A DNA stretch of 64,000 bases from Termitomyces sp. T153 (GCA_018296165.2 JACKQL020000011.1:496001-560000); one strand, 5' to 3'; positions 29,690 to 45,674 are shown, counted from the first letter of the stretch. Notes: a model not told the origin generated them from the letters alone. Translations and numbers: made by a program.

Positions 29690-30178
29690 TAGAAACGCAT
29701 CCTTAGCTCAGTCAAATACCCCAATAGATATCCACATAAAGACTCAGATAGATAGATGTTTATCCAATTTTACGAGACCTTTTTTTGATTGTTATCAATA
29801 CTTAATTGTAGTTGGCATCCAATAGGACCATAACTACCTGTTTGTAATCAACAAGTATCCAGTTTAATTTTCTCTTCATTCCCTATACAACTTTATAGTT
29901 ACCACCTAGTGCCTTGCTGTTCGATTCGACGCGAACCGCTGGTCAATCAAACTACATATATATGAGAAACAATGAACTCATCGAGAGTGTCATCCCGGCC
30001 ACCAGAGGCTCGTCTGTCCTCATCTGTGGCTTTTGTCAAGTCGATAAGTACTGTACTCGAATTGGAGGCACGACATACATAGAGGAATATTAGTTAGCAA
30101 GAATATATGAATGATGCATACAATAGATAGATGTAGACATGACAGCAATGCGATGACGATTTCACCAACGGATAAATC
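29690..30178 (+). repeat. RRN3 3' flank, source copy (C) of the local duplications
   Basis: Non-coding sequence immediately beyond the RRN3 stop codon that is shared, in the same order and orientation, with 23715-24480. The homology continues into the last RRN3 codons (30179-30340). Divergence between copies is substantial, with indels, so the event is not recent. Confidence 0.8.
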
Positions 30179-32884
30179 CTACACGGCCCCGATCCGGATA
30201 CCTCGCATCTGGACCGATGCAACCATTGGCTGGCGTATCGGACTGATGCTCATTGCTCCCAACGACTTTCCAAGGCCAAAATCATCTGCACCACCCGACT
30301 TTGACCGTGGTATGTGTAATCCACCCGATTCCAATCCTTCAGCCCTTATGTCTTCTTCTTCCTCTTCTTCCTCTTCGTCGTCATCGTCATCGTCATCGTC
30401 ATCGAGCGCAACACTGGACCATTCTCGATATATACCTTGGATATAAGTGTGTGATTTAGGTAGGCGGTATGGATCGAATGGGAAGAATGTGTTGAGCTCT
30501 GGATTTGTTGCCTCGTCGAGCAGAGAAGGAGGGATCACAGGAGTTAAACGAGGCTGCTGCTGACCTAAAGCTAAGCCTTGTTTTGCGCGATCTGCAGTGG
30601 CGGTATTGTTGGGGACATATTCTGATCGTTTGTTGGTCTCCAAGATGGTATAACAATAGAGAAAATCAGTTGCATGAGCTATACGAGCAAATTGTGCTAC
30701 AACGTTGGCTGAGCAGACCTGATCAAAAAGCAAAGGTCAACAGATCGTTCAACGAAACCTAATTACGAACGTACTCGGAGAGGATTGAGGATTGATGTTA
30801 CAACTCGCTGCAGTACACCTAGTTGCGGAATCCACCTGGTACCGCCCTCCGTCTTTCTTCCGATTAGAAACTCGTCATCGCCCTCCTCATCCTCCAATAG
30901 ATCGCGCCATCGGAAACAGAAGATTAAAAAGACCGTTTGTGCAACTGCATAAAATACTGTATGCTGCGCCATACCTCCAATCTCGGCTCCTGTCCCACCC
31001 TCGCGCATAATTTCCTCTACACGATCAAGATGCGCCTTGAGGAACTCGCAGAGCACACCCACCACGCGTCGTGTGTCTTCACGATCGACAAACGTTGCAC
31101 GGCTAACAAAGCTGCCGATATATGACGCTGCGGCAGCACGAGTGACAATTGGAGTACTAATGTGAGAAAACCCATCTGTGCTGCTCTCAAGGAGCGCACG
31201 TTCGACAAGCATTCCTTGGAAAATATCTGCAAACTCTGGATCAAGTGAAGTGTACCAGAAGAGGAGGAATTGTGTATATCGTGACTTGAAAGTGCGGAGG
31301 ATGGTGCGATCAAAGATAGCGAGGAGGGTATGGAATTGTGTCCTAAGGATATCTCTGCGGCGCTCCGGCGAATCTGCTGCAGGCTGTTCTTGGCGTAACG
31401 AAGTTTTAGTTTTATTACCTGAAGGATTTGTTTTCTTTGGCGGCTGGACTTGGGGAGAGAGAGCTGGAGTACTCGAAGGTATTGACAGAGATGACATCGA
31501 CGGTGAACCATCGATAGGAGGTAGATCTGGAAGTGGTGATGGTAGTGGAAGATTCCCAGTGGTTGTGATCAAGGTGTGATTACGATGGAAATGATCAAAG
31601 ATAAGTGTTAATATAGAGTCTAGCTTTTTCACCATGTCTTGCAGGTGAGCAAAGTTTGGAGGAAGTTCGGGGTTTTTGATATCGTCATCCATAACTTCAG
31701 CAGTTGATGATATGTCACTCAAGTCTCCGTCGTCGTCGTCGTCGCTGCCGCCCTCAGAATCGGCATCGTCTCCCTCCTGGCCAACAACCGTATCAAATGG
31801 GTCTAGTTCAAAAACAACTTCCTGACCAGCTTCCTGCTCATCTAATTCTTCTAACTCAACTTGTATTTCGACCTGCGAATCATCTCAATGGGTCGCGTCA
31901 TCGTCAAAACGAGAAAGATTGCATACATCTATCTGAATCGCACGGTCAACGATGGTTGCCAAGATCTTGTCGGCGAGTTCGGGGCAGTAAAATGAGACGC
32001 GAAGAAGGTTACGGATATATGTAATGTGCGTAACTTCTTTCTGGCGTTTATGGGGGAAGTTGCGTACGAGAAACGGTTGCAAGGTCGAGGGCAGGGTTGG
32101 GACCAATGATAGTAGATGTTGGAGCATGTAGTGTAATCTGTCATAGATCACTCGACGGGTCAAAGGGCGCGATGATCCTTCCGGAATACATGTATCCAGC
32201 GCTTTAAGTCCATATTCTAAACAGTATCGAGCTTCTTAACACTGCATTAACGATGTAGGAAAAGTACGTACGATATGTAAATCCTTGCGCGATCTTTTCA
32301 AGGACAAGAGACAAATACTCCGGTCGTGCACTAATTAACATCCCAATAAATTCAGTGTAGGACTTGACGGTCGCGGAATCAAGCATCGTCCAAGGCATGT
32401 TGACAACAGCGTATACGAGGCCAGCATGAGTTCGCTCAAGTCGTGAAACAACATGGGAGAGGGCAAGAAGCCATAGACGCAATTGTGGGAGCTGAGATGC
32501 ACCATCTGAAAACGTTGTGTTGGGATTGAACTGATTTACGAGTTCATCGAAGGGCTCGCTTTCTCCCTAGGATGTGTGTGGGTACCGTGGCGGAATTGAT
32601 TTCGATGCAGTACTCACGATAGTCTTCTGTTGAAGTGCGTTGTTCACGAAGGAGAGATACATGTCCTTTTTGTACTTTTCATCCTGCTTGACCCTAGAAT
32701 TTGTGGCGATAGGCCGACGAACAAGAGACGAGCATGAGTCTGATTTTTGAGGCCGCGTGGGCCGCTTGGGTTCGGCCGGGATTTTTTGGTGAGTCATGAG
32801 ATCAATAAACCTAGAATTCATAGCTTGTGGGCCAGACTTGGGCGCTCTCTGGTTGAACTGGAAATGTCTGGAGTGGGGGTCCAT
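30179..32884 (-). CDS. RRN3: RNA polymerase I transcription initiation factor RRN3 (TIF-IA)
   Basis: Exons 32884-32618, 32566-32272, 32216-31927, 31872-30775, 30718-30179; introns 51-56 bp; 829 residues. RRN3 bridges RNA polymerase I to the rDNA core factor in the nucleolus. Family landmarks include RLWLLALSHVVSRLERTHAGLVYAVV in exon 2, YGLKALDTCIPEG at the exon 2-3 junction, IRNLLRVSFYCPELADKIL in exon 3, an acidic segment at the exon 3-4 boundary, SRATFVDREDTRRVVGVLCEFL, QTVFLIFCFRWRDL in exon 4, and NPELNTFFPFDPYRLPKS in exon 5. A pure Asp/Glu run (codons at about 30353-30411, a GAT/GAA microsatellite) sits near the C-terminus. The intron 2 acceptor at 32217 was chosen over two nearer AGs for normal intron length. 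Divergent from NDUFB9 with 132 bp between start codons. Confidence 0.93.
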
Positions 32885-33016
32885 GAGAGCGCCGGTGGCT
32901 TTATAAATGAGTTAACGTGAAGAAACAACAATTTTTGATGCAGCTGAAGTAATCCATCAATTCAACGCTCTGGCCTGGACGTGACTAAAACCTCCGGCTC
33001 TTCCCTCCTATTGACT

Positions 33017-33560
33017 ATGTCTACAACGTTCTCAACAGCCCACCGAATACACGTCAAATCACTCTACAGGCGTTACCTTAATAACGCGCTTGATTGGACA
33101 ATCAGGAGGGACTTGTGGAGGCCGCAAGCTTTGCAGATTAGGGCTGAGTTCGAGCGCAACCGGTGCGGTGTAACTAGTGATGCTAATCAACGCTCCCTGA
33201 CTCATGTCAAATTCCTTAGCAATGTTCATGATCCTCGAGCTCTTGCTGTTATCTTGGAGAAAGCAGAAGCTGATCTAGCGGACAAGAAACACCCCGATCC
33301 TTATATTGGTGAGTGAAGCTCTCGGAGGTGTATCGGAGGCTGCTGAAACAGTGCACATTAGCTCCTATGTTCCCTGGTGGCACAAAATGGTATGTTTGTA
33401 ATTCTATGACGCGAACGAGACTAATCAAGGGACCACATGCAGGGAACGAAATACTCCAGTATGAATATTGTAATAACCTTTTGCCAATTGGACTAATGAC
33501 ATATTTTAGCCTCCAATGGGCCCTTTGTACCACCACGAAGCTGACTGTGTTGACCACTAG
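33017..33560 (+). CDS. NADH:ubiquinone oxidoreductase (complex I) subunit NDUFB9 / B22, LYR family
   Basis: Exons 33017-33308, 33362-33389, 33443-33458, 33510-33560; 128 residues; the third exon is only 16 bp. The LYR signature is visible in VKSLYRRYLNNALDW near residue 14, and the conserved FPGGTKWERN motif is assembled across two introns, which confirms both splices. The product is an accessory subunit of mitochondrial complex I that docks an acyl carrier protein. The N-terminus has no strong presequence, as expected. It ends 204 bp before the lipin start, on the same strand. Confidence 0.93.
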
Positions 33561-33763
33561 AGGGAAAGCCGGGCTGTAAAGCGTAGTTGGATCTGATCAA
33601 TTGGGTCAGAAAGAAAGGGCTGATCCGTAGAAAGAGAAGAAGGTTGTGGGGCGCCACTTGTATATATTTTCAATCACATGGTCCCACTTCTCTTCGCACG
33701 TGCTGCGGTAGAACTACTCATATTCAGCGCTTTGTGCTCCTCCTCTTTCGTCCACCACCATCC

Positions 33764-36700
33764 ATGAACTATATTCGGGGCGCTGTCAATGCTATCAGCG
33801 CTCCGTACCACTATTACAAGGATTTGCCCCCAATAAACCCCTCCACTCTTACCGGTGCCATTGATGTCATCGTTATTCAGCGGCCAACCGACAACGGCGA
33901 CACTGAGCTCGTTTGCTCACCTTTTCACGTCCGTTTTGGGAAATGGCAAGTATTACGACCATCGGAAAAAAAGGTGCGTACATGCAACGTGTACAACTGT
34001 GCTACGGCTGATCTTGTGCTCTTTGAGGTCAACGTTTATGTAAATGGTCACCCTATTCCGTTCAATATGAAGATCGGTGATGCCGGTGAAGCTTTCTTTG
34101 TTTTCGAGACGGATGGAGACGTTCCGGACGATCTTATCACAAGTCCAATCCTACAGCCTACCCGTCCGGATGAGCCAAAGGTCGGCGCCGATGGTCGTGG
34201 CATGAAGGGTGCGGACCTCGAGCCGAAGCTTCAGCCAGATGACCAAGATACAACGCGTGTCAAGAATGAAGAGTCTGTCCCAAAAGAGTCGCCTGAAGAC
34301 CAAGAGCCTGATTTCTTAGACCTTGACGCTCAACCATCTAAACCTGTGCAAGTCGACGGCGAAACAGTCTTCAATCTTACCCCAAATCAGGCTGTCGTCC
34401 AGCTCACTAACGAACAATCTCAAAGTAGGAGAGAGGTTCCAGGTCTTCCATCACCACCGTTGACCCCTACTCGTCGACCCTCTAATCTCACTCTTGAAAT
34501 GGCTGAACAAGATCAACGCGTCGATGCGGCACTCAAGTCATTTAGAGATCATATAGAAGTTTCTCCAGTCGATTTCAATGGCAGTAGGTGCATGATATTA
34601 CTTGGTTATCTTTATCTTATCATGTAATATAGATGTGGCCTTTGATGCTGAAGGTTACCATTCTCATCATGCACGGGAAAAGTCAGACTGTACCATATCA
34701 TCTTTAGAGTCAAAAGAGTCCGCATTCCCTTTGCGGGGCAAGCCGAGTACGCCATCAGGTGCCATTAACTATATTGTACACTCAATGCTCCAAAACTTTC
34801 AGGTTCACCCACGCCATCCTCTGTTCATGGGCTCGAATTGAACAACCTCGGACTTCCTAATCCCATTCCTTCATCAATCACGTTTCCAATGCTTCGCGCA
34901 GCCTCCGAACCTCCGCCTGATATTGAAGAGCATCACGATGCAATTTCATCGTCAAAAAATCAGGCTTCCTCATCAAAGATGAATGTACCTCTTTCTCCAG
35001 TTCAGGAGTATTCATGGGAGTGGGGAGCGTTTCCTCAACCATCCCCAGTCAAAGCTTTTGCCGGGCGGATGGATGGTGCACTTGGGAGGTCGCGGGCAAA
35101 GGGCAAAGGGAAGGCGAACAACTTGCACAAACCAGGTATTCCAGGATCAGATGATGAGGATGAGGAAGATGGTGCAGGTGTCGACCATCAATACGACCAC
35201 GGGCGAAGTAAGAGTGTGCCTCCGGAACTGGAAGGAAGCCCACAGCGGAGGTTGAAGGAACTTGTAGAGGGATACGATGCCTCCAATGATCCAGAGGATG
35301 ATGATGTAGACGAGGCCTCTTTTGGAAAGGGAGGAATCCTGCGACCTAGTAAGCGTGATCCTAGCCGGTTTGCATTGCAGATCGAAGGTCGCAGGATTAT
35401 CTTTGAGTTGAGTATAGTGTGCGCATCAGAAGGACAGTCAGAAGGCGCGTTGTCTGACCCGGAGGAGGACACTGGCTCGGGCTGGAGGAGTAGACACGGA
35501 AGAGCGAACAGTTTTGTTATTTTTGATGGACGCGACGAGGTCGAAGCAGCCAGGTTATTTGCTTTGGGCAAGGTTGATTACAAGACATTTCTGGACAGTG
35601 ACAAGATAATAAAAAACCCATGGCTTGTCATAAGATGGGCTGGCAACCAGTGCGTCGTCCGAACACCTATCATGCGGCTTGTTTTTGATCAGATACAGAT
35701 ACATTACTCGCAACGATGGATCGCCACTAATGAATGCGCTCGTCGTCTGGCGTAATGCAACCCTTCAACAGAGAGTTATCCAGCCAACATTGCGCCCAAC
35801 GTCTCCAGTTTCTGATGAGGAGATTAGTGACGTTCGACCAGTATCCCCCCCGCTTCTCTCGGATGACCAGCAGTCCGAGGACAAATATCATCACCGGTCA
35901 AGATCAGAGCCCCCAGAAGAAGCTCAAGGTAAACCAATGTCCTCTTCATGGGTGAGGTGGTGGAGTCGCAGCAAGAAGACCGTTGCACCGAGTCAGGAGC
36001 AGCTTGAAAAGGTACCACCTGTGAAGAATGAGCCGCTGTCATCCTCAGCTTCGACCGCGAATGTAAGGAACAGTGCATAATCCACATCGCCAGGCAAACT
36101 GATATTGTCCTTAGAAGACGACTGCTCCAGATCAGGATGTGAAAAGATCATCCAGGGAGATTCCACCGGCCGATTCAGCCCCTGCATATCCTTCCACACC
36201 TGTTCAAGCACCACCCGCCAAGACTCCAGCTCCTACAGCAATTTCCGCTCCACCAACAGCATCACGCAAGTTTGCCAAGTCTTTGCGCCTTAGTTCTGAT
36301 CAACTTGTATGTCAACCTTTGCTGAAATATATAGAGGCACAATTGACCATTGCCACTCTTGGTATACAATAGAAAAGTCTCAATCTGAAGCCTGGCGCAA
36401 ACACTATAACGTTTTCGCTGTCTGCTTCAGGCGTAGTTGCGTGTACGGCGCGGATCTTTGTCTGGGACTCGACAGACTTGGTTGTTGTATCTGATATTGA
36501 TGGCACCATAACAAAGTAGGTGCTTCTGTGCTCCTCTTTTAACTGTCTAAACGGTTTAATCTCTAAGGTCTGATGGGCTAGGACACGTCTTTGCAATGAT
36601 TGGACGCGACTGGACTCACCTTGGCGTTGCGAAGCTATATACAGATATCACGCGAAACGGATACAAGATCATGTACCTAACCTCGCGGGCTATCGGCCAG

Positions 36701-37781
36701 GCAGATGCAACACGCGCTTATCTTGAGGGTATCAAGCAGAACAATTATCAGCTACCAGAAGGCCCAGTCATAATGAGCCCTGACCGGCTTATTACTTCGT
36801 TACATCGGTACGTATTCATACGCATACGTCTGGTCAATTTTCCCTTAAGCGTTACCATCAGGGAGGTCATCCTTCGTAAACCGGAGCTGTTCAAGATGGC
36901 GTGTCTGAGAGATATCCAGAGGCTGTTTGGGGAAGCCTCCCGGAATCCCTTCTATGCTGGTTTTGGTAATCGCATCACCGACGCTTTGTCTTACCGCAGT
37001 GTCAACGTTCCAAGCGCTCGCATCTTTACAATTGATTCTACGGGTGAGGTGAAGATGGAACTGCTTGAATTGGCAGGATACAAGTCCTCGTACGTTGCGT
37101 TGACTTGACCCCTCTCTACGAAGGCTGATTGAATACAGATACATCCACATGACGGATCTGGTGGATCAAATGTTCCCACCAATACATCGCAAGTGGACGC
37201 CCGAGTTCACGGACTTCAACTACTGGAAGACACCTGTACATGACTTCCCTCTCCCCGATCTCTCACCTCCCTCACCTGCACTCAGTGCTCGTTCTGACAC
37301 CAGTACCCTTGCACGATTGCGCAATTTTAGTCTTGTATCTGGTCGCCAGGGCTCTATGACCCCTGCATCACGGGCGTCGCCCCCACCGGACGAGGATCGC
37401 GGGCGCAGCTCGCACTTGCGCCAGATGTCGTCGTTTGAGAGGCTAAGCAGCACCCTTGGCTGGTCCCAGACGAAGAATGATGGCAGACGGGACACGAGTC
37501 CGGCGTCTTCGTATGACTCAGATGATGAAGGTGGAAACGAGGGTGAAGGTGGACGCAAGCGGGAACGCCGGCGCAGCATGACCAGCATGCCAGGAACACT
37601 TGATGAGATGCATTTTGGGATAGATGATGATGACGATGATGACCAATTTTATGGTGGCGATGATGAAAGTGCAGATGATGATGCGGGACATATGGTGCAT
37701 GAGCCAGAGGAAGTTGGCGAAGAAGACTTTGATGAAGACCTGTTGGTTGCTGGAGAGATGAAGAACGTACCTTTCCTATAA
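33764..37781 (+). CDS. Lipin-type phosphatidate phosphatase (PAH1/NED1 homologue)
   Basis: Exons 33764-34583, 34633-34758, 34803-35649, 35699-36062, 36115-36306, 36373-36515, 36568-36807, 36862-37089, 37139-37781; 1200 residues. The N-LIP domain opens the protein (MNYIRGAVNAIS, GAIDVIVI, SPFHVRFGK). The C-terminal LNS2 HAD phosphatase carries DxDGT as SDIDGTIT, split by an intron right after it, then LTSRAIGQADATR and NPFYAGFGNR. It dephosphorylates phosphatidate to diacylglycerol, controlling lipid storage versus membrane synthesis. A long acidic and Ser-rich linker and an acidic tail are typical sites for phospho-regulation. The exon 4 acceptor has a competing AG six bases upstream. Confidence 0.94.
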
Positions 37782-38130
37782 TATGTGGTTGTGTACTAGA
37801 GTATAGTTAATGTGGCTTACAGCTAATAATTCACCTTTCTTGGAGATTCATGTGGTGCTGAATTAAGCGAACATGATAGTCGTCATATAGACGCGGCCGC
37901 CGGGCGACGCCTGAGATGGCAGTTGAAAGTGGTAGTACTTACTACTGAAGTCCAGCATGCTGGTTTTGTTTTACTCAACAAAGTTACGACGATTCAACTT
38001 GACATACTTGGTCATCAATCTGAACATGGAGTCGTTGTTCTTCTCCGGGCCGTTTGTTTGGCCAAAACTATCTGGTTGAAACACTACTTGAACATTTCGA
38101 GCGGGCCTTTCCGCGTTTCCTTTGCATTGG
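37782..38130. other. Intergenic region between lipin and the disordered protein gene
   Basis: Contains the lipin 3' flank and the presumed 5' UTR and promoter of the next gene. No further gene is visible. Confidence 0.6.
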
Positions 38131-39984
38131 ATGGCTGTTCCGTCCCAGCCAGCGTCTATAGCTTCTCCTCAAAGCCGGCGTTTTGTTCAGGAGGGTTCAA
38201 CTTTCCTCCCAAGAGAAGAGTATGTTCCTACGTCAACAAATAGAAATCCCTCCAGCTTTGTTGAGCCGATGTTGGATCCAACTATTGTCCAGCAGCCACC
38301 TGTACCAGCATCATGGTCGGACACTAGTAATAGCAAGCGCTTCTTCTACAAACTTAGTCAATTAGCCAAGAGAGCGATGGGTGAACCGAGCATAGACGAC
38401 CCAGAACATCGTGCGGAAGAGGGCCTTCCGTCGGCTTCAGCTGGCAGTCCCTTGCCACCTGCCACATCACCCGCTGGATCGTCTTCTCCAACAATACATA
38501 CTGATGAAGGTACGACAGCAGTCGGTCATGATTATGACCCACTTCCCCTCGCGCAGACCATGGGCAGCCCTGTCTATATTGAGCCCAAACCAACAAACGA
38601 CTACGCAAAGATGGATTCGCCGCGTGCCTCTATTGCTTCTTTGAATTCATACATGAATCGCGTCAAACAATTCTTCCATGAATTCAATGAGCTTCCTTGG
38701 GTTGCTGAACGTGTCACTGTAGACTATATTCCGGGCGCGAGCAAGGATCGACGCCGGGTCCGCATCAACCAACTGCATCGCCCGGTCTCTTGGTACGGCA
38801 ACACACCGCACTCTCGACGTCCTTCGCTATTCTCCGATAGTACAGAGTCACCCGGTGCTCAGCTCCCGCAAGTTCAACTTCCATCTCAAGATCAATCTGC
38901 CACGCTCCGGTCACTCGACCGTGGACACTCAGTTCAACAACCTCCTTCAGCCCGGCAGGAGTCGCCACGAGCTCCTACGGTGCTTTGGGAGATCATAGAT
39001 TCAGTCAACCCATCCAATGTACCGTTCGCCACTGTAGTCCCGGCTAATTGGACTCTTCATCAAGCTGTGCCTTCGGAACCTTTCCAACCCACCATGCCAA
39101 CCCAACGACCACAGCCTGTGTCACATCCTCCACCCCAGTCCCAATCCGCAGCGAATCCGCCGTTGACCGCACCGCAACAACCGGCTTCGACATGGCTCTA
39201 TCCTGGTAGATCTACAGATGGCTCCCAACGTTTCGTACCGGCCGGAGAGACATTCCCTACAGGATACGTGCCATATGAAAATGTGGCGAGTATAGAAGCA
39301 GCATATCAAGACGGTAGATTCCATCCAGAGTCTCAGGACCCCGTACCGCGACAGAGTGGATCAGCGTCAATGGCAGTACAGGCGGGTCAGGATGGACTCG
39401 GGACGGGTGCGCCTCAGATGGCTCAAGGCTTGGATACACCCTTTGTGACAGCTTCAGGGCAAGCCGGGAGCGCCAACGTCTCAGTATCCAGTGCACCGAC
39501 GCCCTATATTCCTAGTACCCAGCCCCCAGTGGTCGCCCCGACACCACGCGTGGCTTCGGGGTCCGCTGCGCCTACGCCTGATGGAGGTCCATCTAATATT
39601 GGGGCTAGCCCACGAGCGACAGTGGTGTCTCGTGCATCGTCAGGAAGACCACCGTCTGCTGCGCCGACCCGCACGAGTCGTACAAGTCAGCGCAGTCACG
39701 GTCCCGCTCCTTCTGTCCGCACAATGCAGAATGAGAACCGCCCAGCGTCGACTGCCCCAAGTCGCGCGAGCCATGCATCATCTGCTGCACCTTCGATGAG
39801 TCATATCCCAAACCGAACAATGTCTGCTGCAATGAGCAATGCTAGTCGAAGGTCAAGTGTACGTGCGAGCCAGAGTCACCCATCGTCTGTTACATCGAGC
39901 CACGCGAGCCGTGCGCCCTCTGCCGGCGCTCATACGCCGAGGCCGATGCAGTTTCCTCAGTCTGTTACCCCGCCGGCTGCCTAG
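38131..39984 (+). CDS. Intrinsically disordered Pro/Ser/Ala-rich protein, function unknown
   Basis: A single-exon frame of 617 residues. Residues about 60-220 look moderately ordered, with helical stretches such as SLNSYMNRVKQFFHEFNELPWV followed by ERVTVDYIPG, which may be the only folded module. The rest is proline-, glutamine- and serine-rich, and the last 150 residues repeat short SRASS/SHASRAPS-type pieces. No signal peptide or membrane segment. Similar architecture is common in uncharacterised Agaricomycete proteins. The frame extends three codons upstream of the ATG but reaches no other ATG. Confidence 0.7.
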   Translation: MAVPSQPASIASPQSRRFVQEGSTFLPREEYVPTSTNRNPSSFVEPMLDPTIVQQPPVPASWSDTSNSKRFFYKLSQLAKRAMGEPSIDDPEHRAEEGLPSASAGSPLPPATSPAGSSSPTIHTDEGTTAVGHDYDPLPLAQTMGSPVYIEPKPTNDYAKMDSPRASIASLNSYMNRVKQFFHEFNELPWVAERVTVDYIPGASKDRRRVRINQLHRPVSWYGNTPHSRRPSLFSDSTESPGAQLPQVQLPSQDQSATLRSLDRGHSVQQPPSARQESPRAPTVLWEIIDSVNPSNVPFATVVPANWTLHQAVPSEPFQPTMPTQRPQPVSHPPPQSQSAANPPLTAPQQPASTWLYPGRSTDGSQRFVPAGETFPTGYVPYENVASIEAAYQDGRFHPESQDPVPRQSGSASMAVQAGQDGLGTGAPQMAQGLDTPFVTASGQAGSANVSVSSAPTPYIPSTQPPVVAPTPRVASGSAAPTPDGGPSNIGASPRATVVSRASSGRPPSAAPTRTSRTSQRSHGPAPSVRTMQNENRPASTAPSRASHASSAAPSMSHIPNRTMSAAMSNASRRSSVRASQSHPSSVTSSHASRAPSAGAHTPRPMQFPQSVTPPAA

Positions 39985-41205
39985 GTTCTATTTGGTTTCT
40001 TTACATATCGTCTGATGCCATGTCTTCAAAAGTTATCTGGACATGGTAATATAACATGATACGTTCTGGCTAGCGGACCTATTTCACCTATTCATGACTT
40101 GTCTGGTTCGTTTGTCAGATATACAACGGATTGATATGGACACCTACTGATGTATATATACCAACTTGTAGACTTACTACACACTGTATTACTATTTTTT
40201 CAAGTTCCGTATGACCGAAGCTTACACTATAACAGAACAAAACATATAAATGCTCTACATATGTGCTTAGAAACGGACTACGTCCGTCAGTACGAGAGAT
40301 CATTAATCGATCATTTGCTAGTATGACAACCCACACCCGCTATACTCCGCCATACTGTCATTTAGTATTTCTCTTTGTCGCGCCGGTGCATAGTGTACCC
40401 TACACTGTCACAAATCATGTGTGATGATAACAGAATTCGGCAATCAACTAACCCTTCGCTCTTGTATATATTACAAGTGAACCTTTGGGATTTTTAGCAG
40501 ACAAGAGAGAGGCCTCGTTTGTTCGTCACATAACCAAAGCTTGCTATACTGCTTACCTGATAAGATAGCAAACGCGACACGACGCAATACGCGACGAAAC
40601 CAACATTGACGCGTGACGCGACGCGACGAGGATCGAAAAGGTTGACGTCACTGGAGAGCAGAGCTTAATTGGAAGTATATAGAGATCGAGAGTGAGCTGT
40701 ACCTTATTTGGGGGATTCGGTTTTACCTCGTAATCTTGCCGTAATCATCTGTCTTGCGTGCTGAGTGAAGTGGGACCTAGTCCTCTTATAATTACATTAT
40801 AAGTTCTTCAACATCACGTAGACACACGGGTGAAAATGTCGGTTTAAGCTTGCAAACAAGACCTTGCAATACCTCATTCACGGGCTTCGGCTCTCCCAAG
40901 ACCTTGCAAGGTATGAACAGGCGAAGATCAAGATCTATGTCAGGTGGTCAGATTTAGTATCCAATTGGGATGCTGCCACGTCAATTTCTGTTAACATTTC
41001 CAACACGCAGGTAAAACCCCAAGGCTCCTTTACGCACAGAATGATCATCGTTCTCAAATGGCTCCTTTACACCCTGCTTGGACTCATTGCAGATACTCTG
41101 GACATGATAGTAACTTCCTTCAGGCCCCACCAAAGGGCCCCATTGAGCATGCTGGTGACTCTTGTTTGTCGGCTTGGAGGTGTCCTGTGCTAACGTGTGT
41201 GGTTT
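39985..41205. other. Intergenic region, no gene recognised
   Basis: Contains a cluster of CGACGCGAC-like short repeats around 40570-40630 and a 12-bp repeat (AAGACCTTGCAA, near 40858 and 40899). Fragments around 40864-41193 could be leftovers of a 5' part of the kinase-like gene downstream, but no consistent exon could be built. Confidence 0.5.
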
Positions 41206-41935
41206 ATGTCTCTCCAGCCCTCAGATGTTGACCACCTCAGTGATGAAGACATTCTGGAGCGAATCCACGATGCCCCCTGGATTCCAGGGCCAGAACAAAG
41301 TGTCAAACGCCTTACACCCCACACCGTCATCAAGGTCCATTTTACAATTGAGCCTGACTGTTTTGATTCAACTGAAGCCAATGCCCTCAACGTTGTGTTT
41401 GCCAAGTCTATGATTCCTGTCCCTCGTGTCCATCGTGTCCTCCATTCGGATCAAGAATTTTTGATCGTCATGGATTACATTCCAGGTCAGAACTTTGCTA
41501 TCAAGTCACCATCTACCTTCATAACATTATCATTCAGGGCAGACCTTGGCCAAAGTGTGGCCCAACCTTTCAACCTGGCAAAAAATCCATGTTGCTTGGA
41601 CTTTGCGCAGGTACATTGGTCAGCTCTGTCACTTGACAGCACCTGGTCACATTCCCTTTGATGACTCCATGCCACTTGTACTGTCACACCAAGACCTCAA
41701 CTTACACAATATCATCCTAGGAGAGGATGGTCATCTTTGGCTTATTGACTGGGGATGGTCTGGATATTATCCTCAGTGGTTTGAGTATATAGCAATGCAA
41801 TGTCAGAATGAGTTCAAACATGTCAGTGGCACAGATGACAAGTTTTGGAAGCTACTCATTCCTTTTATTGCTGGACCATACTTTCAGCACTATGTGTGGG
41901 TAATGAATATGGGGGCCAGTTTGGACTATCCATAA
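41206..41935 (+). CDS. Aminoglycoside phosphotransferase (APH)-fold kinase-like protein with a shortened middle
   Basis: Exons 41206-41485 and 41538-41935; 225 residues. Recognisable APH/choline-kinase-like features are an N-lobe with IKVHFTIEP and EANALNVVFAKS, the hinge FLIVMDYIPG, the catalytic loop SHQDLNLHNIIL (HxDxxxxN) and the metal-binding Asp in LWLIDWGWSGYYPQWFEY. Between LRRYIGQLCHL and PFDDSMPLVL only about seven residues remain, where relatives usually have around 45-60, so the helical substrate-binding insert seems to be deleted or hidden in an intron I cannot see. Fungal members are abundant and mostly of unknown substrate. It could be a dying copy. Confidence 0.7.
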
Positions 41936-42230
41936 GTAATCTTTGGACTACATATAGGTAATTTCCAGTAGCCTATCTTACAAATCAACATCCAATGTAT
42001 GCTTGCTTCATTTCTGAGCAGAACAGTCCTTGCATTCTAGCCACTGTACAAGCAATACACAATTACTTTAATACAGCCTTGCCCCAAACTCATCAACTTG
42101 CCGATTGACCATCGAAAGACCAGCTTAACCTTGATTTGAGAGTCAATTCTGATATAATCTACAGTTACATTTACACAGCTCGAAGAGCAAAAGAAAGCAA
42201 GATGCAAAATGATATATCAGTGACGTTCAG

Positions 42231-45495
<3,265 letters not shown>

Positions 45496-45674
45496 ATTGG
45501 TAGTTAGAAGAAGGGGGAACTAGAGAGGAATGGACGCGACTGAATGCCAGAAAATTGGAATGCGATGATCTTGATGCGATCTGTCACGCGTTAGGGTAGG
45601 CAGTCTCGTGTGCGTGACCTCCACACGAGTCTTGTCACGCACTTGCCTTTCAAGAGATCCAATATTCAGCATCC

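Noticed and set aside
30111..30446. + strand frame rich in serine opposite the RRN3 3' end
   Set aside because: It is the antisense of the RRN3 acidic tract; the - strand has the splice structure and family motifs.
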